From Dyella thiooxydans (GTDB lineage Bacteria > Pseudomonadota > Gammaproteobacteria > Xanthomonadales > Rhodanobacteraceae), in contig NZ_CP014841.1 in the NCBI RefSeq assembly GCF_001641285.1, positions 2,356,001 through 2,420,000 of the forward strand: a stretch of 64,000 nucleotides of DNA, given 5' to 3'. Both the position numbers and the translations under genes were made by a program. Below, piece after piece: positions 30,185 through 39,150 of the stretch. The notes beneath the pieces were generated by a model. It saw only the letters and a program-made list of their open reading frames with translations. It was not told the DNA's origin and made no database searches. Each line of letters starts with the position of its first letter. The first letter of the stretch is position 1.

Positions 30185-30212
30185 GCCCGCCAGCCCACGA
30201 TCCCCAGAGCCC

Positions 30213-31622
30213 ATGAGCCTACAGACTGTCCTGGTCGTCGACGACGAACGCGACATCCGCGAACTGCTCACCATCACCCTCGGCCGCATGGACCTGCAGG
30301 TGGACGCGGTCGGCACCGTCGGCGAGGCCAAGCGCGCGCTGGCCGAACGCAGCTACGACCTGTGCTTCACCGACATGCGCCTGCCCGACGGTACCGGCCA
30401 CGAGGTGATCGAACTGATCGCCGAACAGCACCCGGACACGCCGGTGGCCATGATCACGGCCTACGGCAACGTCGATGCGGCGGTGAGCGCACTGAAGGCT
30501 GGCGCCTTCGACTTCGTCTCCAAGCCGGTGGACATTCAGATGCTGCGGCGGCTGGTGCGCACGGCGCTGAAGCTGGCCGAGGAAAAGCGCGGCGAGGGCG
30601 GTGCCAGCACCGGTGGCGGCTCCAGCGACCGGCTGATCGGCGACTCGGCGGTGATGCAGCAGGTGCGCGCCACCATCGGCAAGCTGGCGCGCAACCAGGC
30701 GCCGGTGTACATCGCCGGCGAGTCCGGCGTCGGCAAGGAGCTGGTCGCCCGGCTGATCCACGAGCAGGGCCCGCGTGCCTCGGGTCCGTTCGTGCCGGTG
30801 AACTGCGGCGCGATTCCCACCGAGCTGATGGAAAGCGAGTTCTTCGGCCACAAGCGCGGCAGCTTCACCGGTGCGGCCAGCGACAAGGAAGGCCTGTTCC
30901 AGGCCGCCAACGGCGGCACCCTGTTCCTCGACGAGGTGGCCGAGCTGCCGCTGCACATGCAGGTCAAGCTGCTGCGCGCGATCCAGGAGAAGGCGGTGCG
31001 CCCGATCGGTGCCCGCGAGGAAGTGCCGGTGGACGTGCGCATCCTGTCGGCCACGCACAAGAACCTGGCGGCCCTGGTCGACCAGGGCCAGTTCCGCCAG
31101 GACCTGTTCTACCGCATCAACGTGATCGAGCTGCGTGTGCCGCCGCTGCGCGAGCGCCGTGGCGACGTGCCGCTGCTGGCCGCGCACATCCTGCGCCAGC
31201 TGGCCGCCAAGAGCGGCATGGCGCCGGGCCGCCTGCTGCCGGCCGCGCAGCAGGCGCTGGACGAGTACGACTTCCCCGGCAACGTGCGCGAGCTGGAGAA
31301 CGTGCTGGAGCGTGCGATGGCGATGAGCGACGGCGAAAGCATCGACGCCGCCGACCTGATGCTGCCGCAGCGTGCATCGCGACCGGCCTTCGATGCCGGC
31401 ATCGCCGCTCCGTCGGCTACCGTGGCCGGTGCCATCGAAGCCGCGCCACCGGCCACTCCAGGCAGCGGCGTGGCGCTGGAGGACTACATCAGCAACCTCG
31501 AACGCACGGCGATCATGAAGGCGCTGGAGGAGTCGCGCTACAACAAGACCGCCGCCGCCAAGAAACTCGGCATCACCTTCCGCGCGCTGCGCTACAAGCT
31601 CAAGAAGCTGGGTATCGACTGA
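30213..31622 (+). CDS. pilR: Type IV pilus sigma54-dependent response regulator PilR
   Basis: A 469-residue NtrC-type activator of pilin transcription. REC domain with phospho-acceptor Asp54 ([10 protein letters not shown]). AAA+ domain with Walker A GESGVGKE, the sigma54-contact loop KRGSFTGA (GSFTGA in place of GAFTGA, common in PilR) and Walker [13 protein letters not shown]-terminal Fis-type [24 protein letters not shown] Gly/Ser linker ([11 protein letters not shown]) joins REC to AAA+. The ATG at 30213 has a weak site. It follows the esterase gene by 72 bases, whereas its cognate kinase gene pilS ends at 20672. Confidence 0.93.
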   Translation: MSLQTVLVVDDERDIRELLTITLGRMDLQVDAVGTVGEAKRALAERSYDLCFTDMRLPDGTGHEVIELIAEQHPDTPVAMITAYGNVDAAVSALKAGAFDFVSKPVDIQMLRRLVRTALKLAEEKRGEGGASTGGGSSDRLIGDSAVMQQVRATIGKLARNQAPVYIAGESGVGKELVARLIHEQGPRASGPFVPVNCGAIPTELMESEFFGHKRGSFTGAASDKEGLFQAANGGTLFLDEVAELPLHMQVKLLRAIQEKAVRPIGAREEVPVDVRILSATHKNLAALVDQGQFRQDLFYRINVIELRVPPLRERRGDVPLLAAHILRQLAAKSGMAPGRLLPAAQQALDEYDFPGNVRELENVLERAMAMSDGESIDAADLMLPQRASRPAFDAGIAAPSATVAGAIEAAPPATPGSGVALEDYISNLERTAIMKALEESRYNKTAAAKKLGITFRALRYKLKKLGID

Positions 31623-31647
31623 GCCGCCCGCCGCCATGCGGTACACG

Positions 31648-31682
31648 CGAGGCCACCGCTTTCAGGTGGCCTCGCTGTTTTT
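31648..31682 (+). terminator. Intrinsic terminator of pilR overlapping the convergent kinase 3' end
   Basis: Ten-bp perfect stem CGAGGCCACC (31648-31657) with 31665-31674, a 7-base loop and a T run ending at 31682. Its right arm lies in the last codons of the minus-strand hybrid kinase. Confidence 0.85.
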
Positions 31683-33221
31683 GAGGGCCAGGCGCAGGGT
31701 CTGCAGCAGGCCGCGCGCGGTCACCGGCTTGTCCACCACATGCAGGTGCTCCAGCGACGGCAGTTCCTCCAGCCGCGGCGGCGCCTCGGGGCGGGCCAGC
31801 AACAGCACCGGGCCGGCATAGCCACGGTCGACCAGCGCGGCCAGCGTGCGCACCCCGGTGAACAGGTTCATCTCCGCGTCCATCACCACCACGTCGGGCA
31901 GGCCCTGGGCCTCGATCCACTGCAGCGCCACGGTGCCGCTCTGGCTGCCGTGGGCCTGGTAACCATAGGCGTCGAGCATGTCCGCCAGCAGCGAAAGCTG
32001 CGCGGCTTCCTCGATCACCACCAGCACCCGCTCGGCCTCGCCCTGCAGCCAGTCTTCGCCGCTTCCGGCTCCGTCCGCCTCGTCCTGCAGCGCCAGCGGC
32101 AGGTAGAGGTGGAACGCGGTGCCCTCGCCCGGCTCGCTCTCCACCCGCATCACACCGCCGTGGCTGGCGACGATCCGCTTGCACGACAGCAGCCCCAGGC
32201 CGGTGCCGGTCTGCTTGGTGGTGAAGAACGGCTCGAACAGGCGCTCCAGCGTGTCCTCGTCCATGCCGTGGCCGGTATCGGCAACGGTCAGGCGCAGGTA
32301 TTCGCCCTCCTGCGGCTCTTCGTCGTCCAGGAAGAAGTCATCCGGCAGCGCACAGCGGCTGGATGTGATCTGCAGACGACCGCCGTCCGGCATTGCCTGG
32401 ATGGCGTTCAGGCAAAGGTTCAACAGGCACTGCTGCAACTCGGTGTGATTGCCTTCGAACGTCAGCTCCGGATCGTCCAGCGTCATATCCATGGCCACCG
32501 CGCGGGGCACCGAACCCTGCAGCAGCAGTTCCAGAGCATTGGTCAGTGCGCCCAGCCGCACCTGCTCGGCACGGCGTGCGCCGCGGGCGAACGAGAGCAT
32601 CGACTGCACCATTTCCAGCCCGCGCTTGCCGCAGTCACGCACCAGCGAGCCCAGCCGCGCCAGACGGGGATCGTCCTGGTAGTCGAGCAGACTGTCGCCG
32701 GCCAGCAACAGCGGCTGCAGCAGGTTGCGCAGGTCGTGGCTGAGACCGCCGGCCAGCATCGCCAGCGCCTCGAAGCGCTGGGCGCGGATCAGCTCGGCCT
32801 CGGCGCGATGGGCGGCACGTTCCGCCTCGGCCTCGCTGAGCGCGCGACGCACCGCACTGGCCATGCGCGCCGGGTTCTGCTTGAGAATGTAGTCGGTGGC
32901 GCCATTGCGCAGCGCCTCGATCGCCGCCTCCTCGCCCAGCGTGGCAGAGACGAAGATGAAGGGCGTATCGCTGTCGCGGGCACGCAGCAGTTCCAGCGCG
33001 CGCTGACCGGAGAAGCCCGGCAGGCTCAGGTCGGAAAGCACGATATCCGGCCGGAACGATTCCAGCGCCTCGAGGTAGCTGGCCTCGTCGTCGACCAGCC
33101 GTGCCGAATAGGCAAGACCGTCCGCCTCGAGCTCGCCGAGCACCAGCTCGGCGTCGAGCGCGTTGTCCTCCACCTGGAGGACGCGGATGGGAGAGAGGGT
33201 CCGATTCAACCTGTGAGGCAT
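31662..33221 (-). CDS. Soluble hybrid sensor kinase, REC-HisKA-HATPase-REC
   Basis: A 519-residue cytoplasmic hybrid kinase without membrane segments. The N-terminal REC has Asp64 in IVLSDLSLPG. The HisKA box GGLSHDLRNLLQPLLLAGDS carries His162. The HATPase domain contains LNLCLNAIQAMPDGG, DTGHGMD and GTGLGLLSCKR. A C-terminal receiver has VVVMDAEM near residue 447 and VDKPV. It is the last gene of the kinase-regulator-kinase operon read from 35.5 kb. The first REC could accept phosphate from the upstream kinase, making a relay. The target is unknown, and no DNA-binding output domain is encoded in the operon. Confidence 0.88.
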   Translation of the reverse strand: MPHRLNRTLSPIRVLQVEDNALDAELVLGELEADGLAYSARLVDDEASYLEALESFRPDIVLSDLSLPGFSGQRALELLRARDSDTPFIFVSATLGEEAAIEALRNGATDYILKQNPARMASAVRRALSEAEAERAAHRAEAELIRAQRFEALAMLAGGLSHDLRNLLQPLLLAGDSLLDYQDDPRLARLGSLVRDCGKRGLEMVQSMLSFARGARRAEQVRLGALTNALELLLQGSVPRAVAMDMTLDDPELTFEGNHTELQQCLLNLCLNAIQAMPDGGRLQITSSRCALPDDFFLDDEEPQEGEYLRLTVADTGHGMDEDTLERLFEPFFTTKQTGTGLGLLSCKRIVASHGGVMRVESEPGEGTAFHLYLPLALQDEADGAGSGEDWLQGEAERVLVVIEEAAQLSLLADMLDAYGYQAHGSQSGTVALQWIEAQGLPDVVVMDAEMNLFTGVRTLAALVDRGYAGPVLLLARPEAPPRLEELPSLEHLHVVDKPVTARGLLQTLRLALKNSEAT

Positions 33222-33289
33222 GGAAGCTGTATCCGATCTGCGTCCTTGTCTGCCGCGCAGCGTAGCGCGGCCACCTTGCCCCGTCGCGG

Positions 33290-33736
33290 TCAGTCCAACG
33301 CCGGCGACTGGTTCAGCACCGCCCAGAACTGGCCCAGGGTGCGTACCGCCTCGAAGAACTGGTCCGCGTCGACCGGCTTGATCACGTAAGCATTCACGCC
33401 CAGGTCCCAACTGCGGGCCAGATCGCTCTCCTCGCGCGAGGAGGACAGGATAACCACCGGGACCCGCCGCAGGCGCTCGTCGCTGCGCATCTGGGTGAGT
33501 ACGTCCAGGCCGTTCATCCGCGGCATCTTGATGTCCAGCAGCACCACCGCCGGCTCCGCCCGCTCGCGGGTCGCCCAGGCACCGCGGGCGTAGAAATAGT
33601 CCAGGCACTCCACCCCGTCCTCGAGGTGGATGACCGGGTTGGCCAGGTTGGCCTCGCGCAGCGCATCCATCGCCATTTCGGCGTCGGCGAGGCTGTCCTC
33701 GACCAGCAGGATGGGGCGGATAAGGCGATTGCTCAT
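33290..33736 (-). CDS. Single-domain response regulator (Rcp1-like)
   Basis: A 148-residue stand-alone receiver. Acidic pocket ILLVEDSLADAE, phospho-acceptor Asp68 in VVLLDIKMPRMNG, Thr/Ser switch in VVILSSSREESD and Lys in VIKPVD. Single-domain receivers of this type often sit beside phytochrome-like or CHASE kinases. The ATG at 33736 overlaps the upstream kinase stop by four bases (ATGA), so it is very likely its coupled partner. With no output domain it probably passes phosphate onward or binds a protein. Confidence 0.93.
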   Translation of the reverse strand: MSNRLIRPILLVEDSLADAEMAMDALREANLANPVIHLEDGVECLDYFYARGAWATRERAEPAVVLLDIKMPRMNGLDVLTQMRSDERLRRVPVVILSSSREESDLARSWDLGVNAYVIKPVDADQFFEAVRTLGQFWAVLNQSPALD

Positions 33737-35532
33737 GAACGGTCCTGTCGATGGGTGTCGCCGGCGTCCGAGGCCGGCAGGGAAAAGTGGAAGCGTGCGC
33801 CCTTGCCCGGCTCGCCCTCGGCCCAGACCCGTCCGCCGTGACGCGCCACGATGCGGCGGACATTGGCCAGCCCGATGCCGTTGCCGGGGAAGTCGGAGGC
33901 GCGGTGCAGCCGCTGGAACACACCGAACAGCTTGCCGGCGTATTCCATGTCGAACCCGGCGCCATTGTCCGCCACCGTGAACTGGTAGTCGCCGTTGGCC
34001 GCGCGCGTGGTCTCGATGCTGATCCGGGCCACGTCGCACTTGCCGGTGTACTTCACGGCATTGCTGACCAGGTTCTGCCAGACCATGCGAAGCATGTTCT
34101 CGTCACCGACCACGACCGGCAACGGCGCCACCTTCCACTCGACGCGGCGATCGGTGGTGTCCGGCTCGACCAGGGCGCGGGCCTCGTCCACCAGCGACTG
34201 CATGTCCACCGGTTGCAGGCGCAGCGCACCGCGGCCGAGGCGGGAGAACACCAGCAGATCGTCGATCAGCTGGGCCATGCGCTGGGCCGAGCCGGAGATC
34301 ACGCCGAGGTAGTGGTGCCCCTTGTCGTCCAGTCGTTCGCCGAGGTGGCGCTCCAGCTTGCCGGCGAAACCGGCGATGTGTCGCAGCGGAGCGCGCAGAT
34401 CGTGCGACACCGAGTAGCTGAAGGCTTCCAGCTCGCGGTTCACGTCGGAGATCTGCTCGACCTTGCCCTCCAGCTGCCGGTTGAGCTCCTTGACCTGCTT
34501 TTCCACCAGCGCGCGCACTGTGATGTCGCTCACCGTCACCAGCAGGGCCGGTTCGTCGCTTTCCTGCTGAACGCGGCGCGCATTGACCACCACCCGGCGA
34601 TCGGCACCGTCCGCGGTGCGCTGGTTGAGCTCGTAGTCCCACAGCTCGCGGTCGCGCAGCATGACGTCGCCCAGCCGCTGCAGCAGCGGCCCGTCATTCC
34701 AGGCACCCCCACCCAGTTCGGCCAACGGCAGGGACTGCGTCTCGTCCGGGTCCATGCCGTACAGCTCGGCGAACGCGGCGTTGACCAGCAGCGTGTTGAG
34801 TTCCTTGTCCAGCAGCACGATCGGCTCGCGCACCGCCTGCACGATCTGCCGCGATCGACGCACCGCCTGGCTCTCGCGCTCCTCCGCACGCAGGCGTTCG
34901 CCGATCTGCCGCTCCGACACCACCACGATGATGCCCAGCAGCGCCATCTGCGCGAACGCACCGATGCCGAGCACGAGGCGATAGTTGCTCGACTGGGCCT
35001 GTGCCGCCTTGCGCCGGTCCACCAGCAGCCGGTCCTCGGTGCTGACGATCTTGTCGAGGATGTCGCCGAGCACGAACAGTTTGCCGGCGTCGCGCAGCGC
35101 CTTCTCCGCGCCGGGTCGGTCGTTGTGGCGGGCGCGCCAGAGTGCCTGCCACATCAGGGTGGAGCGGCCGCTGATGGTGGTCTGCAGCGAACCGATCAGC
35201 GCCTGCTGGTCCGGGTTGTCGCGCGTGAGGTCGCGCAGTTGCCAGATCAGCTTGGAAATCGCATGCGAAGCATCGTCGATCCGCCCCTGCGCCGTCTCGT
35301 CATCGCCGCTCAGCACGATCCGGTAGGAGGCCGCCTCGGCATCGCGGCTGAGATAGGCGATGCGGTAGGTGATCGACTTCACCTCCGAGGAATGCGTCAC
35401 CCACTGGGACGCATCCAGCGCATCGTTCGAGGTATTGCGGGTGATCGCATACGGCAACGCAACGATCACCACCACCGACAGCAGCAGGCCGATGACCCGC
35501 CAGCGCAGGAAGCTCAGGTTCCTCATCTGCAT
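33733..35532 (-). CDS. Membrane sensor kinase, CHASE3-PAS-HisKA-HATPase
   Basis: A 599-residue inner-membrane kinase. TM helix at about residues 11-30, a periplasmic helical CHASE3-type sensor (about 31-185), a second TM at about 186-206, a PAS domain (AVREPIVLLDKELNTLLVN, then to VTVSDIT), a coiled linker, the HisKA box FSYSVSHDLRAPLRHIAGFA with His377, and HATPase motifs NLVSNAVKYTG and DNGAGFDMEYAGKLFGVFQR. The HATPase type resembles phytochrome-like light or redox kinases. It starts the three-gene relay operon and is coupled by ATGA to the receiver gene. The signal is unknown. Confidence 0.92.
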   Translation of the reverse strand: MQMRNLSFLRWRVIGLLLSVVVIVALPYAITRNTSNDALDASQWVTHSSEVKSITYRIAYLSRDAEAASYRIVLSGDDETAQGRIDDASHAISKLIWQLRDLTRDNPDQQALIGSLQTTISGRSTLMWQALWRARHNDRPGAEKALRDAGKLFVLGDILDKIVSTEDRLLVDRRKAAQAQSSNYRLVLGIGAFAQMALLGIIVVVSERQIGERLRAEERESQAVRRSRQIVQAVREPIVLLDKELNTLLVNAAFAELYGMDPDETQSLPLAELGGGAWNDGPLLQRLGDVMLRDRELWDYELNQRTADGADRRVVVNARRVQQESDEPALLVTVSDITVRALVEKQVKELNRQLEGKVEQISDVNRELEAFSYSVSHDLRAPLRHIAGFAGKLERHLGERLDDKGHHYLGVISGSAQRMAQLIDDLLVFSRLGRGALRLQPVDMQSLVDEARALVEPDTTDRRVEWKVAPLPVVVGDENMLRMVWQNLVSNAVKYTGKCDVARISIETTRAANGDYQFTVADNGAGFDMEYAGKLFGVFQRLHRASDFPGNGIGLANVRRIVARHGGRVWAEGEPGKGARFHFSLPASDAGDTHRQDRS

Positions 35533-35614
35533 CTACCGACCGCCCCCCGACAGGCTGGACGGGGCATTCTGGCACGCCCGCGCGTCATGCGGACCGGTCG
35601 CGGACGCGGCGTGC

Positions 35615-37930
35615 TCAACGCGCATCGCCTGCCGTCGCGCCGGCAGGCGGGCGGGCCACCATGGTGAAGTGCAGGGTGCCGCCGGCGACCAGGTCGCCGT
35701 GGTGCAGGAAAGGCTGCCTGAGCGGGTGGCCATCGAGGGTGATCTCGCCAACATACGGATGCAAACCGTCGAAGGGTGCCGCAGTGATCGTGAAGGTCTT
35801 GTCGCCGGCCAGATGCAGCACCGCCTTCGGCACGAACGGCCGGCCGATCGCGTAGACGTCGCTGCCCGGCGCCACCGGATAGAAGCCCAGCGCGGTGAAC
35901 ACGTACCAGGCGGACATCTGGCCCAGGTCGTCGTTGCCGGCCAGTCCCTGGGGCGTGGCCGCGTACTGGGTGTCCATGATCTGCTTCAGCCGTTGCTGGG
36001 TCTTCCACGGTGCATCGGCGTAGTCGTAGAGGTAGGCCATGTGGTGGCTCGGCTCGTTGCCGTGCGCGTACCAGCCGATCAGCCCGGTGATGTCCTCCAC
36101 GTTCTTGAAGTGGGCCGGGTCGACCTTGGCATCGAAGGTGGCGTCGAGCTTGGCGATGAACTTTTCCTTGCCACCCATCGCCTCGATCAGCCCCGGCACG
36201 TCCTGCGGCACGTACCAGGAGTACTGCCAGGCATTGCCCTCGGTGTAGTCGCTGCCGTAGCCGGCGAAGGTCGGATCGAACGGCTCACGGAATTTTCCGT
36301 TGCTGAGCTTGGCGCGCATGAAACCGGTGACCGGGTCCCAGGCATTGCGCCAATAGGTGGAGCGCTTCATGAAGGTCGCCGCCGTGGCCGACCCGCCCAT
36401 CGCCCTGGCCATCTGCGCCAGCGACCAGTCGTCGTAGGCGTACTCCAGCGTCTTGGAGGCGGCTTCCGGCTCATGGTCGATCGGCACGTAGCCGAGCTTC
36501 ATGTAGTCGGCCAGGTCACCGTAGGCCTTGTAGGTGGCACTGGCCACCATGACCTTCAGTGCCTCGTGCGCATCGAAGCCGCGCACGCCCTTGACGTAGG
36601 CGTCGGCGATCACCGGCACGGCGTGGTAGCCGATCATGCACCAGGTCTCCAGTCCCTGGTACGCCCACACCGGCAGGATGCCGAACGGGCTGTCCTTGGC
36701 CGCGGCGACCAGCGAGCGCACGAAGTCGGTGCTCATGTCCGGGCGCAGCAGCACCATCAGCGGCTGTTGGGCCCGGTAGACGTCCCACAGCGACCAGGTG
36801 GAGTAGAAGTCGAACTTGCCGTTGGCGTCTTTCGCCTGGTGCACCTGGTGGTCCGGACCGCGGTACTGGCCGTTGACGTCCATGCTCAGCGTGGGCGACA
36901 GGAAGGCGTGGTAGAGCGCGGTGTAGAACTGCGTCTTCAGCGCCGGCGTGCCATCGATGTCGATCGTCGCCAATACCTTGTTCCAGGCCGCGGTGGCTTC
37001 GCGGCGGCGGGCGTCGAAGTCCCAGCCCTTGCCATCGGTGTCGAGGTTGGCGATGGCGTTGTCCGCGCTGACCGTGGAGATCGCGACCTTCACCTCCAGC
37101 GGCTTGCCCAGCGCGCCGAAATCGAACACCGCCTCGAGCGCGCGGCCGTTCTGGTCGTTCCGGTCCTGCGGCTGGTTGCCCGGGCCCTTGAAGCCCTTGT
37201 ACGGCACGTTCTGCTCGCGGTTGTAGAGCGTGCGGCCGGTCATCGGCTGGTTGAAGCGCATCGCGAAGCACAGCTCGCGACCGCGCGCCCAGCCGTTGGT
37301 CAGCCGGCAGCCGGTGACGGTGCCGTCGTCGCGCACACGCAGGCGCGACCACAGCACCTTGCCGTCGTAGTCGTAGATGCTGGGGCGAAGGTCCAGCAGC
37401 AGATGCGCCGGCTTGCCCTTGGGGAAGGTGTAGCGATGCCAGCCGATGCGCTTGCCGGCGGTGAGCTCGGCGCGGACGCCGTAGTCGCTCAGGGTGACCG
37501 CGTAATAGCCGGCCTGCTCCACCTCGGTGGCATGGCTGAAGCGCGAACGGTAGCCGCTGCCGGGCCGGGTGGCATCGCCCGGATCGAGCTTCACGTCGCC
37601 GGCGATCGGCATCACCAGCACGTCGCCCAGGTCCGAATGGCCGGAACCGGAGAAGTGGGTGTGCGAGAAGCCCATGATGGTCGGATCGCCGTACTGGTAG
37701 CCGGCGGCCCATGCGTAGGCGTGGTGGAAGTCCGGCATGGCCGTGTCGGGCGACAGCTGGATCATGCCGAACGGCACCGTGGCGCCCGGAAAGGTATGAC
37801 CGGCTCCGCCGGTGCCGATGCGCGGGTCGACCGAGGTGGCGTGTCCCGGGGGAGCGGGGCTCTCAGCGACGGCTGCCGTCGATGCCAGGGCCAGGAAGAC
37901 CGACGTTGCGAGTACCCATTTGTGATCCAT
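35615..37930 (-). CDS. GH92 alpha-mannosidase (Sec-exported), first copy
   Basis: A 771-residue calcium-dependent exo-alpha-mannosidase family member. Sec signal peptide with cleavage near AVAES. GH92 blocks in order are GTGGAGHTFPGATVPFGMIQ, MGFSHTHFSGSGHSDLGD, HGNEPSHHMAYLYDYA and GNDDLGQMSAWYVFTALGFY, so the catalytic core is complete. GH92 enzymes release mannose from alpha-1,2, alpha-1,3 and related linkages; this copy has the common HGNEPSHH motif. AGGA precedes the ATG at 37930, and a palindromic operator sits 12 bases before the start. It is transcribed away from lacI and toward the phosphorelay operon. Confidence 0.94.
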   Translation of the reverse strand: MDHKWVLATSVFLALASTAAVAESPAPPGHATSVDPRIGTGGAGHTFPGATVPFGMIQLSPDTAMPDFHHAYAWAAGYQYGDPTIMGFSHTHFSGSGHSDLGDVLVMPIAGDVKLDPGDATRPGSGYRSRFSHATEVEQAGYYAVTLSDYGVRAELTAGKRIGWHRYTFPKGKPAHLLLDLRPSIYDYDGKVLWSRLRVRDDGTVTGCRLTNGWARGRELCFAMRFNQPMTGRTLYNREQNVPYKGFKGPGNQPQDRNDQNGRALEAVFDFGALGKPLEVKVAISTVSADNAIANLDTDGKGWDFDARRREATAAWNKVLATIDIDGTPALKTQFYTALYHAFLSPTLSMDVNGQYRGPDHQVHQAKDANGKFDFYSTWSLWDVYRAQQPLMVLLRPDMSTDFVRSLVAAAKDSPFGILPVWAYQGLETWCMIGYHAVPVIADAYVKGVRGFDAHEALKVMVASATYKAYGDLADYMKLGYVPIDHEPEAASKTLEYAYDDWSLAQMARAMGGSATAATFMKRSTYWRNAWDPVTGFMRAKLSNGKFREPFDPTFAGYGSDYTEGNAWQYSWYVPQDVPGLIEAMGGKEKFIAKLDATFDAKVDPAHFKNVEDITGLIGWYAHGNEPSHHMAYLYDYADAPWKTQQRLKQIMDTQYAATPQGLAGNDDLGQMSAWYVFTALGFYPVAPGSDVYAIGRPFVPKAVLHLAGDKTFTITAAPFDGLHPYVGEITLDGHPLRQPFLHHGDLVAGGTLHFTMVARPPAGATAGDAR

Positions 37931-37941
37931 GACACGTCCTA

Positions 37942-37957
37942 TTTAGATCGTTCTAAA
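37942..37957. promoter_or_regulatory. Probable LacI-family operator of the mannose locus
   Basis: TTTAGATCGTTCTAAA is a 16-bp dyad with perfect 6-bp arms (TTTAGA/TCTAAA) around a TCGT centre. It lies in the divergent gap between GH92 and lacI, next to the GH92 ribosome-binding site, within an AT-rich patch. Confidence 0.7.
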
Positions 37958-38063
37958 AAATAACGCTATCATCCCCGTGCCGGTCGCCGCATGCTGCAGC
38001 GCCGGAGGGCGCACCCGCGCCGTTGCAGGTACATTCGAATCGATTTGCAGCCGATTGCACCCC

Positions 38064-39119
38064 ATGCCCAGCACCCACGCCCCGATTCGCCGCAAGGTCA
38101 CGCTCATCGACATCGCCGCTGCCTGCGATGTCTCGCGGGCCACCGTCTCGCTGGTGCTGCGCAACAGTCCGCTGGTGAACCGCCATACCCGCGAACGGGT
38201 GCAGGCCGAACTGCAGCGGCAAGGCTATATCTACAACCGGGCGGCGGCCAATCTGCGCAAGCGCACTTCTTCAAGCATCGCGCTGGTGCTCAATGACCTG
38301 GCCAATCCGTTCTTCGCCGAATTCGCCGCCGGCGTCGACGAGGAAGTGGGGGCAGCCGGTTTCGTCACCCTGCTCGGCAGCACCGGCGAGTCGCCGGAGC
38401 GACAGCAGGCCGTGCTCAGCTCGCTGATCGAGCACGGCCCCGGTGGCATCATCCTGTCGCCGGCCGAAGGCAGCGACGTCTCCCGCGTGATGGAGTCGCT
38501 GGGCCCGCAGATGCCGGTGCTGCTGTTCAACCGGGAGCTGGGCGGCGACCTGCCGGAGTCCGCCCACTGGGACCGGCTGATGCTGGACAACGCTCGCGGC
38601 GCCGAGCTGGCCACCATGCACCTGATCGAGCAGGGACACCGCCGCATCGCCTTCTTCGGCGGCCACGCGCAATCGAGCTCCTGCCAGCAGCGCCGCGCCG
38701 GTTTCATGAAGGCGATGAAGCGCGCCAGGCTCAAGGTACCCAGGGACTACCTGATCGAGAGTGCGCCGACCCGGCTGGACGCCGCGCGCGCCTGCGATGC
38801 CCTGTTCGCCAGCGATCCGGCGCCCACCGCTGCGGTCTGCTACAACGATGCGGTCGCGCTCGGCCTGATGCTCGGCCTTGGCCAGCGAGGCCTGCAGCCC
38901 GGCCGCAATTTCGCGCTGACCGGCTTCGACAACATCGGCGAAGCCGCCATGGTCTCGCCCTCGCTCACCACCATCTCCACCGCCCCGCGCGAGCGCGGTC
39001 GCCAGGCCGCCCGCCTGCTGCTGGCCCGCCTGGAGCACCCGCAGGAGCGCGGCGAACGCACGATCGTCCCGGTCGAGCTGATCGTCCGCGACAGCAGCTG
39101 CCCACCACTGGCGGCCTGA
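38064..39119 (+). CDS. LacI-family transcriptional regulator of the mannose locus
   Basis: A 351-residue LacI/GalR protein. HTH VTLIDIAAACDVSRATVSLVLRNS (about residues 12-35), hinge with NRAAANLRKR, and a full sugar-binding domain ending FALTGFDNIGEAAMVSPSLT. It is divergent from GH92 copy 1 with a dyad between them and co-directional with the permease-kinase-isomerase genes. It therefore probably represses both arms until mannose or a derivative binds. The effector is inferred from gene content only. ATG at 38064 is chosen by homology; no strong ribosome-binding site precedes it. Confidence 0.9.
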   Translation: MPSTHAPIRRKVTLIDIAAACDVSRATVSLVLRNSPLVNRHTRERVQAELQRQGYIYNRAAANLRKRTSSSIALVLNDLANPFFAEFAAGVDEEVGAAGFVTLLGSTGESPERQQAVLSSLIEHGPGGIILSPAEGSDVSRVMESLGPQMPVLLFNRELGGDLPESAHWDRLMLDNARGAELATMHLIEQGHRRIAFFGGHAQSSSCQQRRAGFMKAMKRARLKVPRDYLIESAPTRLDAARACDALFASDPAPTAAVCYNDAVALGLMLGLGQRGLQPGRNFALTGFDNIGEAAMVSPSLTTISTAPRERGRQAARLLLARLEHPQERGERTIVPVELIVRDSSCPPLAA

Positions 39120-39150
39120 GCCGCTCTCTTTCCTCCCAACGGAATCCGTC

